A stretch of DNA of 64,000 bases from Thiobacillus sp. (GTDB taxonomy: Bacteria; Pseudomonadota; Gammaproteobacteria; Burkholderiales; Thiobacillaceae): NCBI GenBank assembly GCA_024235835.1, contig JACKLQ010000003.1, positions 227,943 through 291,942 on the forward strand, written 5' to 3'. A model generated the notes under the pieces. That model was not told where the DNA came from and made no database searches. It was given only the letters and a program-made list of their open reading frames with translations. Positions 52,432 through 62,112 of this stretch are shown in pieces. Every line of letters starts with the position of its first letter. Position 1 is the stretch's first letter. Both the position numbers and the translations under genes were made by a program.

Positions 52432-53739
52432 ATGACCGTTGCCCAGGAAGTGGCGGACTACCGCTACGGCATCCGTCACAACATCGCCCAGTTCGGCCAT
52501 CAGTTGATTCAGGTCTTCCTGGTGGGGCTCACCATCGGCATGACCCGCACGGTGGTGCCGGCCTTGGCTGAATCCGAGTTCGGCGTCGCCAAGGGTTCCT
52601 TCATGATGTTGATGGCCTTCGTGGTGGCCTTCGGCTTCGTCAAAGGCACTCTCAACTTCGTTGCAGGTCGATTGTCCGAGCGTATTGGCCGTAAGCAAGT
52701 GCTGTTCTGGGGCTGGGTCGCAGCGGTGCCAATCCCCTTCATCATCCTCTACGCCCCGTCCTGGGACTGGATCGTGTTCGCCACCGTGCTGCTCGGTATC
52801 AACCAGGGATTCACCTGGTCCATGACCCAGACCGCCAAGCTGGACCTCACCCGGCCTGAACAGCGGGGCCTGACCATCGGTCTGAACGAGTTCTCGGGCT
52901 ACTTCGGCGTGGCGGTGGCCGGCATCGTCACAGGCTACATGGCTGCCGGCCTTGGGCCACGCTTGGGACTGTTCGTGTTCGGTCTGGCAGCGATACTTGT
53001 CGCAGGACTGCTGACCCTGCTCTGGGTGAAGGACACCCTGCCTTGGGCCCACGCCGAGGGCAAGAAACACGCCGCCGGCCAGGTCACCGGGCCAAAGCCC
53101 CGTTATCCCACCAACATCGACGACCAGCCCACGACCTGGGAGGTGTTCACGCTGATGAGCTGGCGGGATCGGCGCATGTTCGCCCTCAGCCAGGCTGGCC
53201 TCGTGGAGAAGTTTGTCGACGCTCTGGTCTGGGTCTTTTATCCCGTGTTGCTCTATGAGCGCGGTCTGTCTCTGGCTGGCATCGGCTGGGTGGTGGGGGT
53301 GTACGGTTTCGTCTGGGGCATGTCCCAGTTCTTCACCGGACACCTTTCGGACAAGATCGGTCGCCAGAAGCCCATCATCTGGGGTATGTGGCTGTGCGGT
53401 GCTGGCGTGGCCCTCACCCTGCTGGGCGAGGGCGAAATCTGGTGGTCCTTCGCCGCCGCCGTCACTGGCTTCGGCATGGCCCTGCTGTACCCCAACCTGT
53501 CGGCAGCCGTCGCCGACATCGCTCATCCCAACTGGCGGGGCAGTGCCATCGGCATCTACCGCTTCTGGCGCGACCTTGGCTATGGCATCGGCGCCCTATT
53601 GCTGGGGGCAGTAGCCAGCCTAGTCGGCAACATCGAGGCCGGATTCTGGTTCACGGCTGCGGCCATGCTCGTATCCGGCGTCATCGTCTGGTGGGTGGGC
53701 GAAGAGACCCACCCACGTCTTAACCCTGCCCGGCATTAA
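52432..53739 (+). CDS. MFS transporter of the sulfur cassette
   Basis: A 435-aa protein with 12 membrane segments. A GRLSERIGRKQVLFWG loop motif follows TM2, and GHLSDKIGRQKPIIWG gives the matching second-half motif. No substrate motif. Its place between the persulfide dioxygenase and a rhodanese suggests export of a sulfur oxyanion, such as sulfite, but this is inference. Confidence 0.85.
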   Translation: MTVAQEVADYRYGIRHNIAQFGHQLIQVFLVGLTIGMTRTVVPALAESEFGVAKGSFMMLMAFVVAFGFVKGTLNFVAGRLSERIGRKQVLFWGWVAAVPIPFIILYAPSWDWIVFATVLLGINQGFTWSMTQTAKLDLTRPEQRGLTIGLNEFSGYFGVAVAGIVTGYMAAGLGPRLGLFVFGLAAILVAGLLTLLWVKDTLPWAHAEGKKHAAGQVTGPKPRYPTNIDDQPTTWEVFTLMSWRDRRMFALSQAGLVEKFVDALVWVFYPVLLYERGLSLAGIGWVVGVYGFVWGMSQFFTGHLSDKIGRQKPIIWGMWLCGAGVALTLLGEGEIWWSFAAAVTGFGMALLYPNLSAAVADIAHPNWRGSAIGIYRFWRDLGYGIGALLLGAVASLVGNIEAGFWFTAAAMLVSGVIVWWVGEETHPRLNPARH

Positions 53740-53761
53740 CCCGCAAACCATGGAGAACTTC

Positions 53762-54217
53762 ATGTCCAAGACCCTGCTTGCCCTCGTTGCCAGCATCGCC
53801 CTACTGGCACTGCCCGTCCATGCCGCAGACAAGGCCGCCGCAGCCGAAACCATCGAGGAGTACATGGACTTCACTGAGTACGGCAGCAGTCTGATCTGGC
53901 CAGAGCAAATCCCAGAGGAGGACTGGAAACGTATCTTGGTCATCGACGCCCGTGATGCTGTGCAGTTCGCCAAGGACCATATCCCGGGCGCGCGAAACAT
54001 TGACTGGCGTCGGATTCCGGCTAAACGTTACGATATCCCCAAGGACGGACTGGTGGTGATCTACTGCAACTCCGGCTCCCTCTCCGCCCAGGCTGTGTTC
54101 GCGCTCCGTCTGCTCGGGTGGGATAACGTCAAGGTGCTGCAGGATGGCTTCGAAGGCTGGAAGGCTAAAGGTGGCTTCGAGGCAAACAAACGGGCAAGTC
54201 ATCCTGCAGGGCACTAG
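53762..54217 (+). CDS. Periplasmic rhodanese
   Basis: A 151-aa protein with signal peptide (cleavage after VHA, residue 21). The rhodanese motifs are VIDARDAVQFAKDHIPGARNIDW and an active-site loop CNSGSLS. It should transfer sulfane sulfur in the periplasm. ATG 53762 is chosen; the ATG at 53750 supplies the GGAG for it. Confidence 0.88.
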   Translation: MSKTLLALVASIALLALPVHAADKAAAAETIEEYMDFTEYGSSLIWPEQIPEEDWKRILVIDARDAVQFAKDHIPGARNIDWRRIPAKRYDIPKDGLVVIYCNSGSLSAQAVFALRLLGWDNVKVLQDGFEGWKAKGGFEANKRASHPAGH

Positions 54218-54418
54218 GGCGTGAGTGTGAGTACGCGCAAGGGTACCCGGACCTCCATGTTCCTCTCAGGCCAACGCTAGCAATCAGGCGATGCACTTAG
54301 GGGCAAGTTGGAACCTGCTGCGATCCCTCGTCATCCAGGAAAATCGGTCATTCGAGAGGCCGGACTGCATCTGAGGCCTGCCTGACACCGTAGGCGCGCT
54401 GTTCGGCCAAATCAGGCA

Positions 54419-54844
54419 TCAAATCGGATGACAGGCGCAAGCCTCCCCATGCGCCGCAGCAACCAGTTCATGCAGAATCCCACACTCGCTGGCCCTGTGA
54501 TTCTCCCCGCACTGAGCCCGCAGTGAGATAAGTTGTCTCTCCAGCGCGTGCAAGCTGGTGAGCCGAGCCTGTACTCGTGCCAATTGCTCGTCGATCAACC
54601 GGTTGATGTCGCCACATTGCTCCTCTGGATGGGCGACGAAATCCAGCAATCGCCGGATAGACTCCAGCGGCATGTCCAATGCCCGGCAATGACGGATGAA
54701 GGCCAGCCGTTCCAGATGCTGCTGCTGGTAGGCCCGGTAGCCGTTGGCCTCGCGTCCGGGCTCCGGTAGCAGCCCGGCCTTCTCGTAATAGCGGATGGTC
54801 TCGATTTCTACACCTGTGGCTTGCGCCAGCTCGCCTATGCGCAT
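54419..54844 (-). CDS. cadR: CadR/PbrR-type MerR regulator
   Basis: A 141-aa MerR-family activator. HTH: MRIGELAQATGVEIETIRYYEKAGLLPEP. Metal-binding cysteines: C77 (EEQCGD), C112 (AQCG) and C121 (ECGIL), the CadR/PbrR pattern for Cd(II)/Pb(II), plus a CAC at the end. It is divergent from the CDF gene and controls the promoter between them. Confidence 0.92.
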   Translation of the reverse strand: MRIGELAQATGVEIETIRYYEKAGLLPEPGREANGYRAYQQQHLERLAFIRHCRALDMPLESIRRLLDFVAHPEEQCGDINRLIDEQLARVQARLTSLHALERQLISLRAQCGENHRASECGILHELVAAAHGEACACHPI

Positions 54845-54881
54845 GGGTGACTCCCATCATCAACGGCATGACTTTACCCTC

Positions 54882-54912
54882 TTGACCCTGGAGTGGCTCC
54901 AAGGTTTCCAAT
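54882..54912 (+). promoter_or_regulatory. MerR-type promoter between cadR and the CDF gene
   Basis: -35 TTGACC (54882-54887), 19-base spacer, -10 TCCAAT (54907-54912). A dyad ACCCTGGAG-TGG-CTCCAAGGT (54885-54905, one mismatch) fills the spacer, as expected for a twist-activated MerR promoter. Confidence 0.8.
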
Positions 54913-54942
54913 GTGGCCATCCCCTCACTGCAAGATGTGGCC

Positions 54943-55578
54943 ATGCCAGGTTGCTCGTGTTCTGGAAGCTGTGACGCTTCAACTACCGCCATTTCGCCGC
55001 GATATCGCCGGGCACTGTGGATAGCGCTTGTCCTCAATGCTGTGATGTTCGTGGTGGAGATCGGCGGCGGCCTGAAATCCGGCTCGGTTTCGCTGTTGGC
55101 CGACGCGGTCGATTTCGCGGGGGACGCCGCCAACTACGGTCTCTCCCTGGCGGTGCTGTCCATGGGCCTGGCCTGGCGTGCACGGGCGGCCTGGATCAAA
55201 GGCGTCACCATGGGCGCCTATGGCGTTCTGGTGCTGGCCAAGACCGTCTGGGCTGCCGCGCTGGGCATCCCACCCGAGCCGCTGACCATGGGTTTGGTGG
55301 CCCTGCTGGCCCTGGCGGTGAACGTCGGCGTGGCGATCATGCTGTATGCCTGGCGCAACGGGGACGCCAACATGCGCTCCGTCTGGCTATGCAGCCGCAA
55401 TGACGCCATCGGCAACGTAGCGGTGGCGCTGGCCGCCCTGGGTGTGTTCGGCACCGGCACGGCCTGGCCCGACCTGCTGGTAGCCGGCGTGATGGCGACA
55501 CTGGCGCTGACCGCCTCGGTCTCGGTTGTACGCCACGCGCGCGCTGAGTTAGCATCCCCGGCATGCGCAAGCTCGTAG
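54943..55578 (+). CDS. CDF-like cation transporter
   Basis: A 211-aa protein with about six membrane segments, a Cys-rich start (GCSCSGSC) and CDF-type metal site ADAVDFAGD. In the second site the usual His of HxxxD is Cys (C150, CSRND with D154). It is the target of the CadR-type promoter, so Cd/Zn export is likely. ATG 54943 is chosen because the promoter's start point lies beyond the GTG at 54913. Confidence 0.82.
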   Translation: MPGCSCSGSCDASTTAISPRYRRALWIALVLNAVMFVVEIGGGLKSGSVSLLADAVDFAGDAANYGLSLAVLSMGLAWRARAAWIKGVTMGAYGVLVLAKTVWAAALGIPPEPLTMGLVALLALAVNVGVAIMLYAWRNGDANMRSVWLCSRNDAIGNVAVALAALGVFGTGTAWPDLLVAGVMATLALTASVSVVRHARAELASPACASS

Positions 55579-55913
55579 CCATCCTTTTTATGCTCCTCCT
55601 GCCGTTGCAGTGGTCCACTGCGGCAGTGGCGGCTTATTGCCAGCATGAACAGGATGGCAAGGCCCAGCAGCACTTCGGTCACCACGCGCATGAGCATCAG
55701 GCCAGCGCTGCCCAAGCCGATAGCGATCCCGGCAACAGCGATTTCGATGCCGACTGCCCGAGTTGCCACGCGCATTTCACGCAGGCCGTCATCGACGCAA
55801 ACCCGCCCCTGCTACCGGCGTCGCAAGGCCGCGATGCCATGACCTATCGGGTCTTCCTGCCCACCCCGCCGCCAGGCTCCCTGTTCCGCCCCCCTCTAGC
55901 CGACCTCGCCTGA
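55563..55913 (+). CDS. CzcI/DUF2946-like periplasmic protein
   Basis: A 116-aa protein with signal peptide (cleavage near residue 24). Metal-ligand motifs: YCQHEQ, HHAHEHQ and CPSCHAH. Small His/Cys-rich proteins of this kind (CzcI-like) precede czc genes and modulate them. It overlaps the CDF gene by 16 bp. Confidence 0.7.
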   Translation: MRKLVAILFMLLLPLQWSTAAVAAYCQHEQDGKAQQHFGHHAHEHQASAAQADSDPGNSDFDADCPSCHAHFTQAVIDANPPLLPASQGRDAMTYRVFLPTPPPGSLFRPPLADLA

Positions 55914-56041
55914 AACTCCGGCAGGTTGGCGCGTTCCTCGATCCCCTCGTTGTCGCGTGTGCCTCGCCGGGTTTGACGTAAGCATTTACGCGCATTCCGG
56001 CTGCCCTCCACTTGGGTGGCTGCAACAGGACGAGGCTTCAA

Positions 56042-57292
56042 ATGAACATTGCGTGCTGCTTGGGAGGCCGTGTTTCCCTCTTGCTGATGGCATGGGGCAT
56101 CCCGCTTGCCGCCCTGGTTTCCGCTGCCTGGGCAGTGGAAACCCCGCCATATCTCAACCAGGCCTTCGAGGCCGCCTGGGCACGCCAGCCGGAGGCGCGT
56201 GCCGCCGGGGCACGGCGCGATGCCGTCGGGGCACGCCGGCAAACCGCCGACAGTTGGCTGGCGGAGCCGCCCAGCCTGGAGGTTTCCTATAAGACGGACC
56301 AGCTCAATCGTGACCACGGTAGCCGGGAATTCGAAGCTGGGCTTGCCATGCCACTCTGGTTGCCGGGCGAGCGGGCTGGCCAACGCGCCCTGGCCGAAGT
56401 CGAAGGTGCCGCGCTGGAGGGTCAGTTGGAGGCTGCACGACTGCGCACGGCTGGCGAAGTGCGCGAGGCCTGGTGGTCCCTGGCCCTGGCGCGCATCGAT
56501 CTGGAGGCCGCCGAAGGACGCAGGAAGAACGCCGAGCGGCTGGCAGCCGACGTGGCCCGGCGGGTCAAGGCGGGTGACCTGTCACGGGCCGATGGGCACC
56601 AGGCCGATGCCTCTGTGGCAGGGGCAATCGCCGAAGTCGCGCGAGCGCGCGGGCTGTTGGCCGAAGCTGCCAAACGGCTGCGCGCCCTCACGGGCGAAGT
56701 GGTGCGGGACGCTGTATCCACCACCGCCGAGCCCACGCCCGCCCACGTCGTTGCAGGAGATGCCCATCCGCTCCTGAAGGAATGGTCAGCCCAGGTTGAA
56801 ACGGCCCGCGCCGCCCGGAAGCTGGCCGGCGTGCAAAGCCGTGCCAACCCGGAACTGCGGCTGGCGACCACGCGCGACCGGGCCAATGCCGGGGATGCCT
56901 GGTCCCAGACCCTCACCCTGGGTGTGCGCATTCCCTTCGGCTCAGACAGCCGGCAGCGGGCCCGCGTCGCCACGGCCGCCGCCGAGGAAACCGAGGCGGA
57001 GTCCCGGTTGGCCGTCGAACGGGAGCGCGTCGCCGCCGGGATCGACGCCGCCCGTCAACGTGAAGAGTCGGCCCGCGCCTGGCTGGCCGCCGCTGAACAG
57101 CGGGCGCGGCTGGCCAACGAGACACGGGGCTTCTTCGAGAAATCCTTCCGCCTGGGTGAAACCGACCTGCCCACCCGTATGCGCATCGAGGGTGAGGCGG
57201 CCGAGGCCGAGCGCGATGCCGCCCGTGCCCGCGTCGAACTGGCCGCCTCGGTGTCCGCCTTGCGCCAGGCCATGGGCCTGCTACCCGAATAA
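56042..57292 (+). CDS. TolC-family outer-membrane factor (CzcC-like)
   Basis: A 416-aa outer-membrane efflux protein with a signal peptide (about 1-32). The two helical-hairpin halves show VKAGDLSRADGHQADASVAGA and FFEKSFRLGETDLPTRMRIEGEAAEAERDAARA. It should provide the outer channel for the RND pump downstream. Starts after an AGGCTTCAA leader. Confidence 0.87.
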   Translation: MNIACCLGGRVSLLLMAWGIPLAALVSAAWAVETPPYLNQAFEAAWARQPEARAAGARRDAVGARRQTADSWLAEPPSLEVSYKTDQLNRDHGSREFEAGLAMPLWLPGERAGQRALAEVEGAALEGQLEAARLRTAGEVREAWWSLALARIDLEAAEGRRKNAERLAADVARRVKAGDLSRADGHQADASVAGAIAEVARARGLLAEAAKRLRALTGEVVRDAVSTTAEPTPAHVVAGDAHPLLKEWSAQVETARAARKLAGVQSRANPELRLATTRDRANAGDAWSQTLTLGVRIPFGSDSRQRARVATAAAEETEAESRLAVERERVAAGIDAARQREESARAWLAAAEQRARLANETRGFFEKSFRLGETDLPTRMRIEGEAAEAERDAARARVELAASVSALRQAMGLLPE

Positions 57293-57307
57293 CCAGGAGA
57301 ACAATCC

Positions 57308-57844
57308 ATGAAACCCACACACCTGCTGGCGGCCCTGGTCCTGACCGCGTCCATGGCGGCCTGGGCCGGAGAGGATCACGACCACGGCGACGCCCCTGCC
57401 GCTACGTCTGGCCCCGCCTTGCCGCGCTTCGCCGCTGCGTCCGATCTCTTCGAACTGGTTGGCGTGCTCGAAGGTACCCATTTGACCCTCTGGCTCGACC
57501 ACGCTGCCGATAACAGCCCGGTCAAGGACGCCAAGCTCGAACTGACGCTGGGTGGTGTCAAAGTACCGGTGGAGGCCCATGGCGAAGGGGAATTCGAGGC
57601 CACCCTGGCCAAGTCCCTCGCACCGGGGGAAATACCGGTGGCCGCCACCATCAGGGCCGGCGAGGAGACCGACCACCTGGCTGGTGATCTCGACATCCAC
57701 GAAGAAACCGGGACAACCGAGACTGACCATGTCCACGGCTGGCAGGAATATGCTCTCTGGGCCGCTATCGCCGGCACGGTCCTGGTCGGCCTGGCCTGGC
57801 TCATCCGCCGCCTGCGTAGCCGCCGTCCGGGAGGTGCCGCATGA
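57308..57844 (+). CDS. Exported adaptor-associated protein
   Basis: A 178-aa protein with signal peptide (1-20), an acidic His-rich start (EDHDHGD), a beta-rich middle and a C-terminal membrane helix (about 145-168). Shares the EDHDHGDAPA head with the next protein, so the two are related at the N-terminus. Probably an accessory of the pump. Overlaps the adaptor by 4 bp. Confidence 0.7.
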   Translation: MKPTHLLAALVLTASMAAWAGEDHDHGDAPAATSGPALPRFAAASDLFELVGVLEGTHLTLWLDHAADNSPVKDAKLELTLGGVKVPVEAHGEGEFEATLAKSLAPGEIPVAATIRAGEETDHLAGDLDIHEETGTTETDHVHGWQEYALWAAIAGTVLVGLAWLIRRLRSRRPGGAA

Positions 57845-58941
57845 AGCCCATTGCCATTCTGGCCATGCTCTGCCTGGCCCTGGTGTCTGGCGCCCATGCC
57901 GGCGAAGGCCACGACCACGGCGACGCCCCCGCCGCCATTAACAGCAACGGTCCCAAGCGCTTGCCGGACGGCGGCGTGTTCCTGCCCAAGCCGGCGCAAC
58001 GGCAGATCGGCGTACGCACACTGCCGGTCGAGGAAGCTGTGTTGCCCCGCGCCTTCGAACTCTCCGGCAAGGTGGTCATGGATTCCAATACTGGCGGCCG
58101 AGTGCAGGCCCTCATCGCCGGCCGGCTGGAGCCCGGACCGCGCGGCTTTCCCAACATCGGACAACGGGTCAGGAAAGGCCAGGTGCTGGCCTGGGTGGTG
58201 CCTTCCGCCGGTATGATCGAGCGCTCCAACCAGGCCGCCCAGTTGGCGGAGTTGCGTGCCGCCAAGGGCTTGGCCGAAAAGCGTCTGGCCCGCTTGAAGG
58301 AACTGGCCGACACCGTCCCGCGCAAGGACATCGAGGCTGCCGAAAGCGAGATCGACAGCCTCACTGGTCGCATCGCTGCCCTGGGCGCGGGACTTTCCAA
58401 CCGAGACGCCCTGGTGGCTCCCGTGTCAGGGGTCATCGCCATGAGCAACGCCGTGGCCGGCCAGGTAGTCGAGGCGCGCGAGGTGGTGTTCGAGGTGGTC
58501 GATCCCAACCGCCTGCGCATCGAGGCGCTGGCCTACGACACCAGCCAGGCCCAGGACGTGGAGTCAGGCAGTCTGGCGGTGGGCGAGGTTCGGGTGCCTT
58601 TGACCTTCGTCGGTGCCGCCCGCAGCCTGCGCGAGCAGGCCTTGCCGCTGTTGTTCCGGGGCGAGGGCAATGCCTTGGCCAACTTGGCGGTGGGCCAGCC
58701 GGTGAAGGTCTATGCCCTATCCAGAAGCACGGTGCAGGGCTACCGCGTGCCGGCGGCGGCACTGGTGAAGAATCCGGCCAACCAGGCCATCGTCTGGGTC
58801 AAGATCGCACCGGAACATTTCGAGCCCCGCACGGTGACCGTGGAGCCCCTGGACGGCGCCAACGTGGCGGTGACCGCCGGACTGAAAGCGGGTGACCGGG
58901 TGGTGGTGCGCGCCGCGACCCTGGTCAATCAGGTCAGGTAG
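57841..58941 (+). CDS. RND periplasmic adaptor (CzcB-like)
   Basis: A 366-aa HlyD/CzcB-family protein. Signal peptide, metal-binding N-terminal stretch (GEGHDHGD), then barrel-sandwich (PKPAQRQIGVRTLPVEE, VQALIAGRLEPGP, GQRVRKGQVLAWVVP), helical hairpin (about 115-180), and membrane-proximal end. It joins TolC to the pump. Standard length. Confidence 0.88.
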   Translation: MKPIAILAMLCLALVSGAHAGEGHDHGDAPAAINSNGPKRLPDGGVFLPKPAQRQIGVRTLPVEEAVLPRAFELSGKVVMDSNTGGRVQALIAGRLEPGPRGFPNIGQRVRKGQVLAWVVPSAGMIERSNQAAQLAELRAAKGLAEKRLARLKELADTVPRKDIEAAESEIDSLTGRIAALGAGLSNRDALVAPVSGVIAMSNAVAGQVVEAREVVFEVVDPNRLRIEALAYDTSQAQDVESGSLAVGEVRVPLTFVGAARSLREQALPLLFRGEGNALANLAVGQPVKVYALSRSTVQGYRVPAAALVKNPANQAIVWVKIAPEHFEPRTVTVEPLDGANVAVTAGLKAGDRVVVRAATLVNQVR

Positions 58942-58951
58942 GGGCGCTGTC

Positions 58952-61900
58952 ATGTTCAAGTGGCTACTCAACAACAGCCTGAGCAACCGGCTGCTGGTGA
59001 TCATCGCCAGCCTGGTGGTGATGGCCTACGGCGCGTTCACCCTGACCCGCACCCCTGTGGATGTATTTCCCGACCTCAACAAGCCCACCGTCACCCTAAT
59101 GTCTGAGGCCGGTGGCATGGCCCCGGAGGAGGTAGAGCAACTCATTACCTTCCCGCTGGAGACCACCATGAACGGGCTGCCGGGGGTGGAGAGCGTGCGC
59201 TCGGTATCCAGCGCCGGGCTGTCCTTCATCTACGTCACCTTCGACTGGCGCACCGACATCTTCCGCGCACGGCAGATGGTTTCGGAGCGTCTCACCTCCA
59301 TGGAAGAAGGCCTGCCCGATGGCGTGACCCCGCGCATGGGGCCGATCAGTTCGATCATGGGCGAGATCATGCAGATCGCCATCCCCATCGACACGGAAAA
59401 GATCACACCCATGGAGGTGCGGGAATACGCCGACTGGGTGCTTCGGCCCCGCCTCATGGCGATCCCCGGCGTGGCGCAGGTCATCCCCATCGGCGGCGAG
59501 GTGCGCCAATTCCAGGTGCAGCCGGACACCGTGCGCATGGCGGAGCTGGGCATCGCCCACGACCAGCTCGACGACGCCCTGCGCGGTTTCTCGTCCAACA
59601 CCTCGGGCGGCTTTCTGGAACTCAACGGCCGCGAATACCTGATCCGCAACTTGGGCCGCACCTCCCGCCTGGAGGACCTAAAGAACCTGGCGCTGACCAG
59701 CCGTAACAGGCAACCCATCCTGCTGCGCCAGATTGCCGGGGTGACTTTCGCCCCGGCCATAAAACGTGGCGATGCCGGTTTCGAGGGCAGGCCGGCGGTG
59801 ATCCTGGGCATCCAGAAACAACCCACGGCGGACACTATCGGGTTGACCCGGTCCATCGAGGACGCCCTGGGCACGCTGAAACAGGGCCTGCCGGCGGGTA
59901 TGGCCGAGCCCCGCGTCACCTTCCGACAGGCCAGCTTCATCGAGGCCTCCATCGATACCCTGCAAGGCAAGCTGATCGGCGCCTCGGTGTTCGTCGCGGT
60001 GATCCTGTTCTTCTTCCTGGGCACCCTGCGCCCGACCGTGATCGCGCTCACCGCCATCCCGGTATCGATCTTCATGACCGCGCTGGTGTTCAAGCAGTTC
60101 GGCATGTCCATCAACACCATGACCCTGGGCGGCCTTGCCATCGCCATCGGCGGTTTGGTGGATGACGCGGTGGTGGGCATCGAGAACGTCCTGCGGCGGC
60201 TCAAGGAAGAACGAATCAAACATCATGAGCACCGCCTGCACCCCATCGAACTGGTAGCCCACGCCACCCTGGAGGTGCGTTCGGCCATCCTCTATGCCAC
60301 CCTCATCATCGTGCTGGTGTTTCTGCCGCTGTTCGCCCTGCCAGGCATGGAGGGGCGGCTGTTCGTACCGCTGGGCGTGGCCTTCATCGTCTCGACTCTA
60401 GCTTCCCTGGTGGTTTCGGTGACGATCACCCCGGTGCTGGCGTTCTATCTGCTGCCGCGCATGAAGTCCCTCGACCACGGCGACACGAAACTGCTGGCTT
60501 GGCTCAAGGTGCGTTATCGCGGCAGCCTGCAATCCGTGCTGAACCGACCCCGTGCGGCCTTGGCGGCGGGGGCCACGGCAGTGCTGGTGGCGGCGGTGGC
60601 GGTGCCGTTCTTCCCCACCACCTTCCTGCCGCCGTTCAACGAAGGCACCCTGCTCATCGGCCTGCGCCTCAATCCTGGCGTGACCCTGGCCGAATCGTCC
60701 GCCCTGGCCCGACAGGCCGAGGTGCTGGTGCGCCAAGTACCCGAGGTGGTCCACGTCGGACGGCGCAGCGGTCGCGCCGAACTGGACGAACATGCCGAGG
60801 GGGTGCACGTCAGCGAACTGGATGTGGGCTTGAAGCCCGCGACCGAACTGACCCGGCCGATGGACGATATCCTGGCCGATATCCGCGGGCGCTTGGTCAA
60901 CCTGCCGGCAGCCATTGGCATCGGCCAGCCCATTTCACACCGTATCGACCACATGCTGTCGGGCGTGCGCGCCCAGATCGCCGTGAAGCTCTTCGGCGAT
61001 GACCTGGACACCCTGCGCGCCCAGGCGGAGGGGCTACGGGAGAAACTCGCCGGCATCCCAGGCCTGGCTGACCTGGAAGTCGAAAAGCAGGTGCTCGCAC
61101 CCCAAATCAAGGTGCGCATCGACTACGCGGCGGCAGCCCAATACGGCGTACCTACGCCGCAGATCCTGGCCATGCTGCAAGGGTTGGTGGAAGGTGAGCG
61201 GGCCACCCAGATCATCGAGGGTGGGCGGCGCTTCGCCCTGGTCATGCGCCTGCCGGAGTCGGCGCGCACGGTGGAGGGTCTGGGCCGCATCCAGTTCAGC
61301 ACCCCGAACGGCAGCGTGCCCCTGTCACGCATCGCCACCATCGAGGACAGCGACGGCCCCAACCAGATCAGCCGCGACGACGGCAAGCGCCGCATCGTCA
61401 TTTCCGCCAACGCCCAAGGCCGGGCACTGTCCGAAGTTGTGGCGGACATCCGCCGGGTGGTTGGAGACACGAAGCTGCCGGAGGGCTATTTCATCACCCT
61501 GGGCGGCCAGTTCCAGGCCCAGGAGGAGGCCTCGAAGCTGGTCGGATTGTTGTCCGTGGTCTCGCTGACGCTGATGTTCGTGGTGCTCTACAGCCGCTAC
61601 AAATCGGCGCGGCTGTCGCTGCTGATTATGGCCAACATCCCGTTGGCCCTGGTGGGGGCCGTGATCGGGTTGTGGTTGTCCGGCCAGCCGCTCTCCGTGG
61701 CGGCGCTGATCGGCTTCATCACCCTGGCCGGCATCTCGGTACGCAATGGCATCCTGAAGGTAAGCCACTACATCAACCTCATGCGCCGCGAGGGAGAGGG
61801 CTTCGACCACAAGATGATCGTGCGCGGCTCCCTGGAGCGTCTGGCGCCGGTGCTGATGACCGCCCTGGTGACCGCCTTTGCCCTCGCCCCGTTGCTGTTC

Positions 61901-62071
61901 GAGGCCGAGCGACCTGGCACGGAAATCCTGCACCCCGTGGCCGTGGTCATCTTCTCCGGCCTCATCAGCTCCACCTTGTTGGATACCTATCTCACCCCCG
62001 CGCTGTTCTGGCTGTTCGGACGCCGGGACGCCGAACGCCTGATGGCCGACCGCGAGGCCGAGGCGCTTTGA
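58952..62071 (+). CDS. RND heavy-metal efflux pump (CzcA/CusA family)
   Basis: A 1039-aa RND transporter. TM4 motif AIGGLVDDAVVGIENV has Asp 404, Asp 405 and Glu 411. The first Asp of the CzcA set (DFG) is Ala, as in CusA, yet the DD pair is not CusA-like; the metal is therefore unclear. Other motifs: MAPEEVEQLITFPLE, VDVFPDLNKPTVT, and GDFxxx-type loops. ATG 58952 is 10 bases after the adaptor. Confidence 0.9.
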   Translation: MFKWLLNNSLSNRLLVIIASLVVMAYGAFTLTRTPVDVFPDLNKPTVTLMSEAGGMAPEEVEQLITFPLETTMNGLPGVESVRSVSSAGLSFIYVTFDWRTDIFRARQMVSERLTSMEEGLPDGVTPRMGPISSIMGEIMQIAIPIDTEKITPMEVREYADWVLRPRLMAIPGVAQVIPIGGEVRQFQVQPDTVRMAELGIAHDQLDDALRGFSSNTSGGFLELNGREYLIRNLGRTSRLEDLKNLALTSRNRQPILLRQIAGVTFAPAIKRGDAGFEGRPAVILGIQKQPTADTIGLTRSIEDALGTLKQGLPAGMAEPRVTFRQASFIEASIDTLQGKLIGASVFVAVILFFFLGTLRPTVIALTAIPVSIFMTALVFKQFGMSINTMTLGGLAIAIGGLVDDAVVGIENVLRRLKEERIKHHEHRLHPIELVAHATLEVRSAILYATLIIVLVFLPLFALPGMEGRLFVPLGVAFIVSTLASLVVSVTITPVLAFYLLPRMKSLDHGDTKLLAWLKVRYRGSLQSVLNRPRAALAAGATAVLVAAVAVPFFPTTFLPPFNEGTLLIGLRLNPGVTLAESSALARQAEVLVRQVPEVVHVGRRSGRAELDEHAEGVHVSELDVGLKPATELTRPMDDILADIRGRLVNLPAAIGIGQPISHRIDHMLSGVRAQIAVKLFGDDLDTLRAQAEGLREKLAGIPGLADLEVEKQVLAPQIKVRIDYAAAAQYGVPTPQILAMLQGLVEGERATQIIEGGRRFALVMRLPESARTVEGLGRIQFSTPNGSVPLSRIATIEDSDGPNQISRDDGKRRIVISANAQGRALSEVVADIRRVVGDTKLPEGYFITLGGQFQAQEEASKLVGLLSVVSLTLMFVVLYSRYKSARLSLLIMANIPLALVGAVIGLWLSGQPLSVAALIGFITLAGISVRNGILKVSHYINLMRREGEGFDHKMIVRGSLERLAPVLMTALVTAFALAPLLFEAERPGTEILHPVAVVIFSGLISSTLLDTYLTPALFWLFGRRDAERLMADREAEAL

Positions 62072-62112
62072 TAAACAAGCCCAATCGATTCAACTCGAAG
62101 AAAGGACACACC

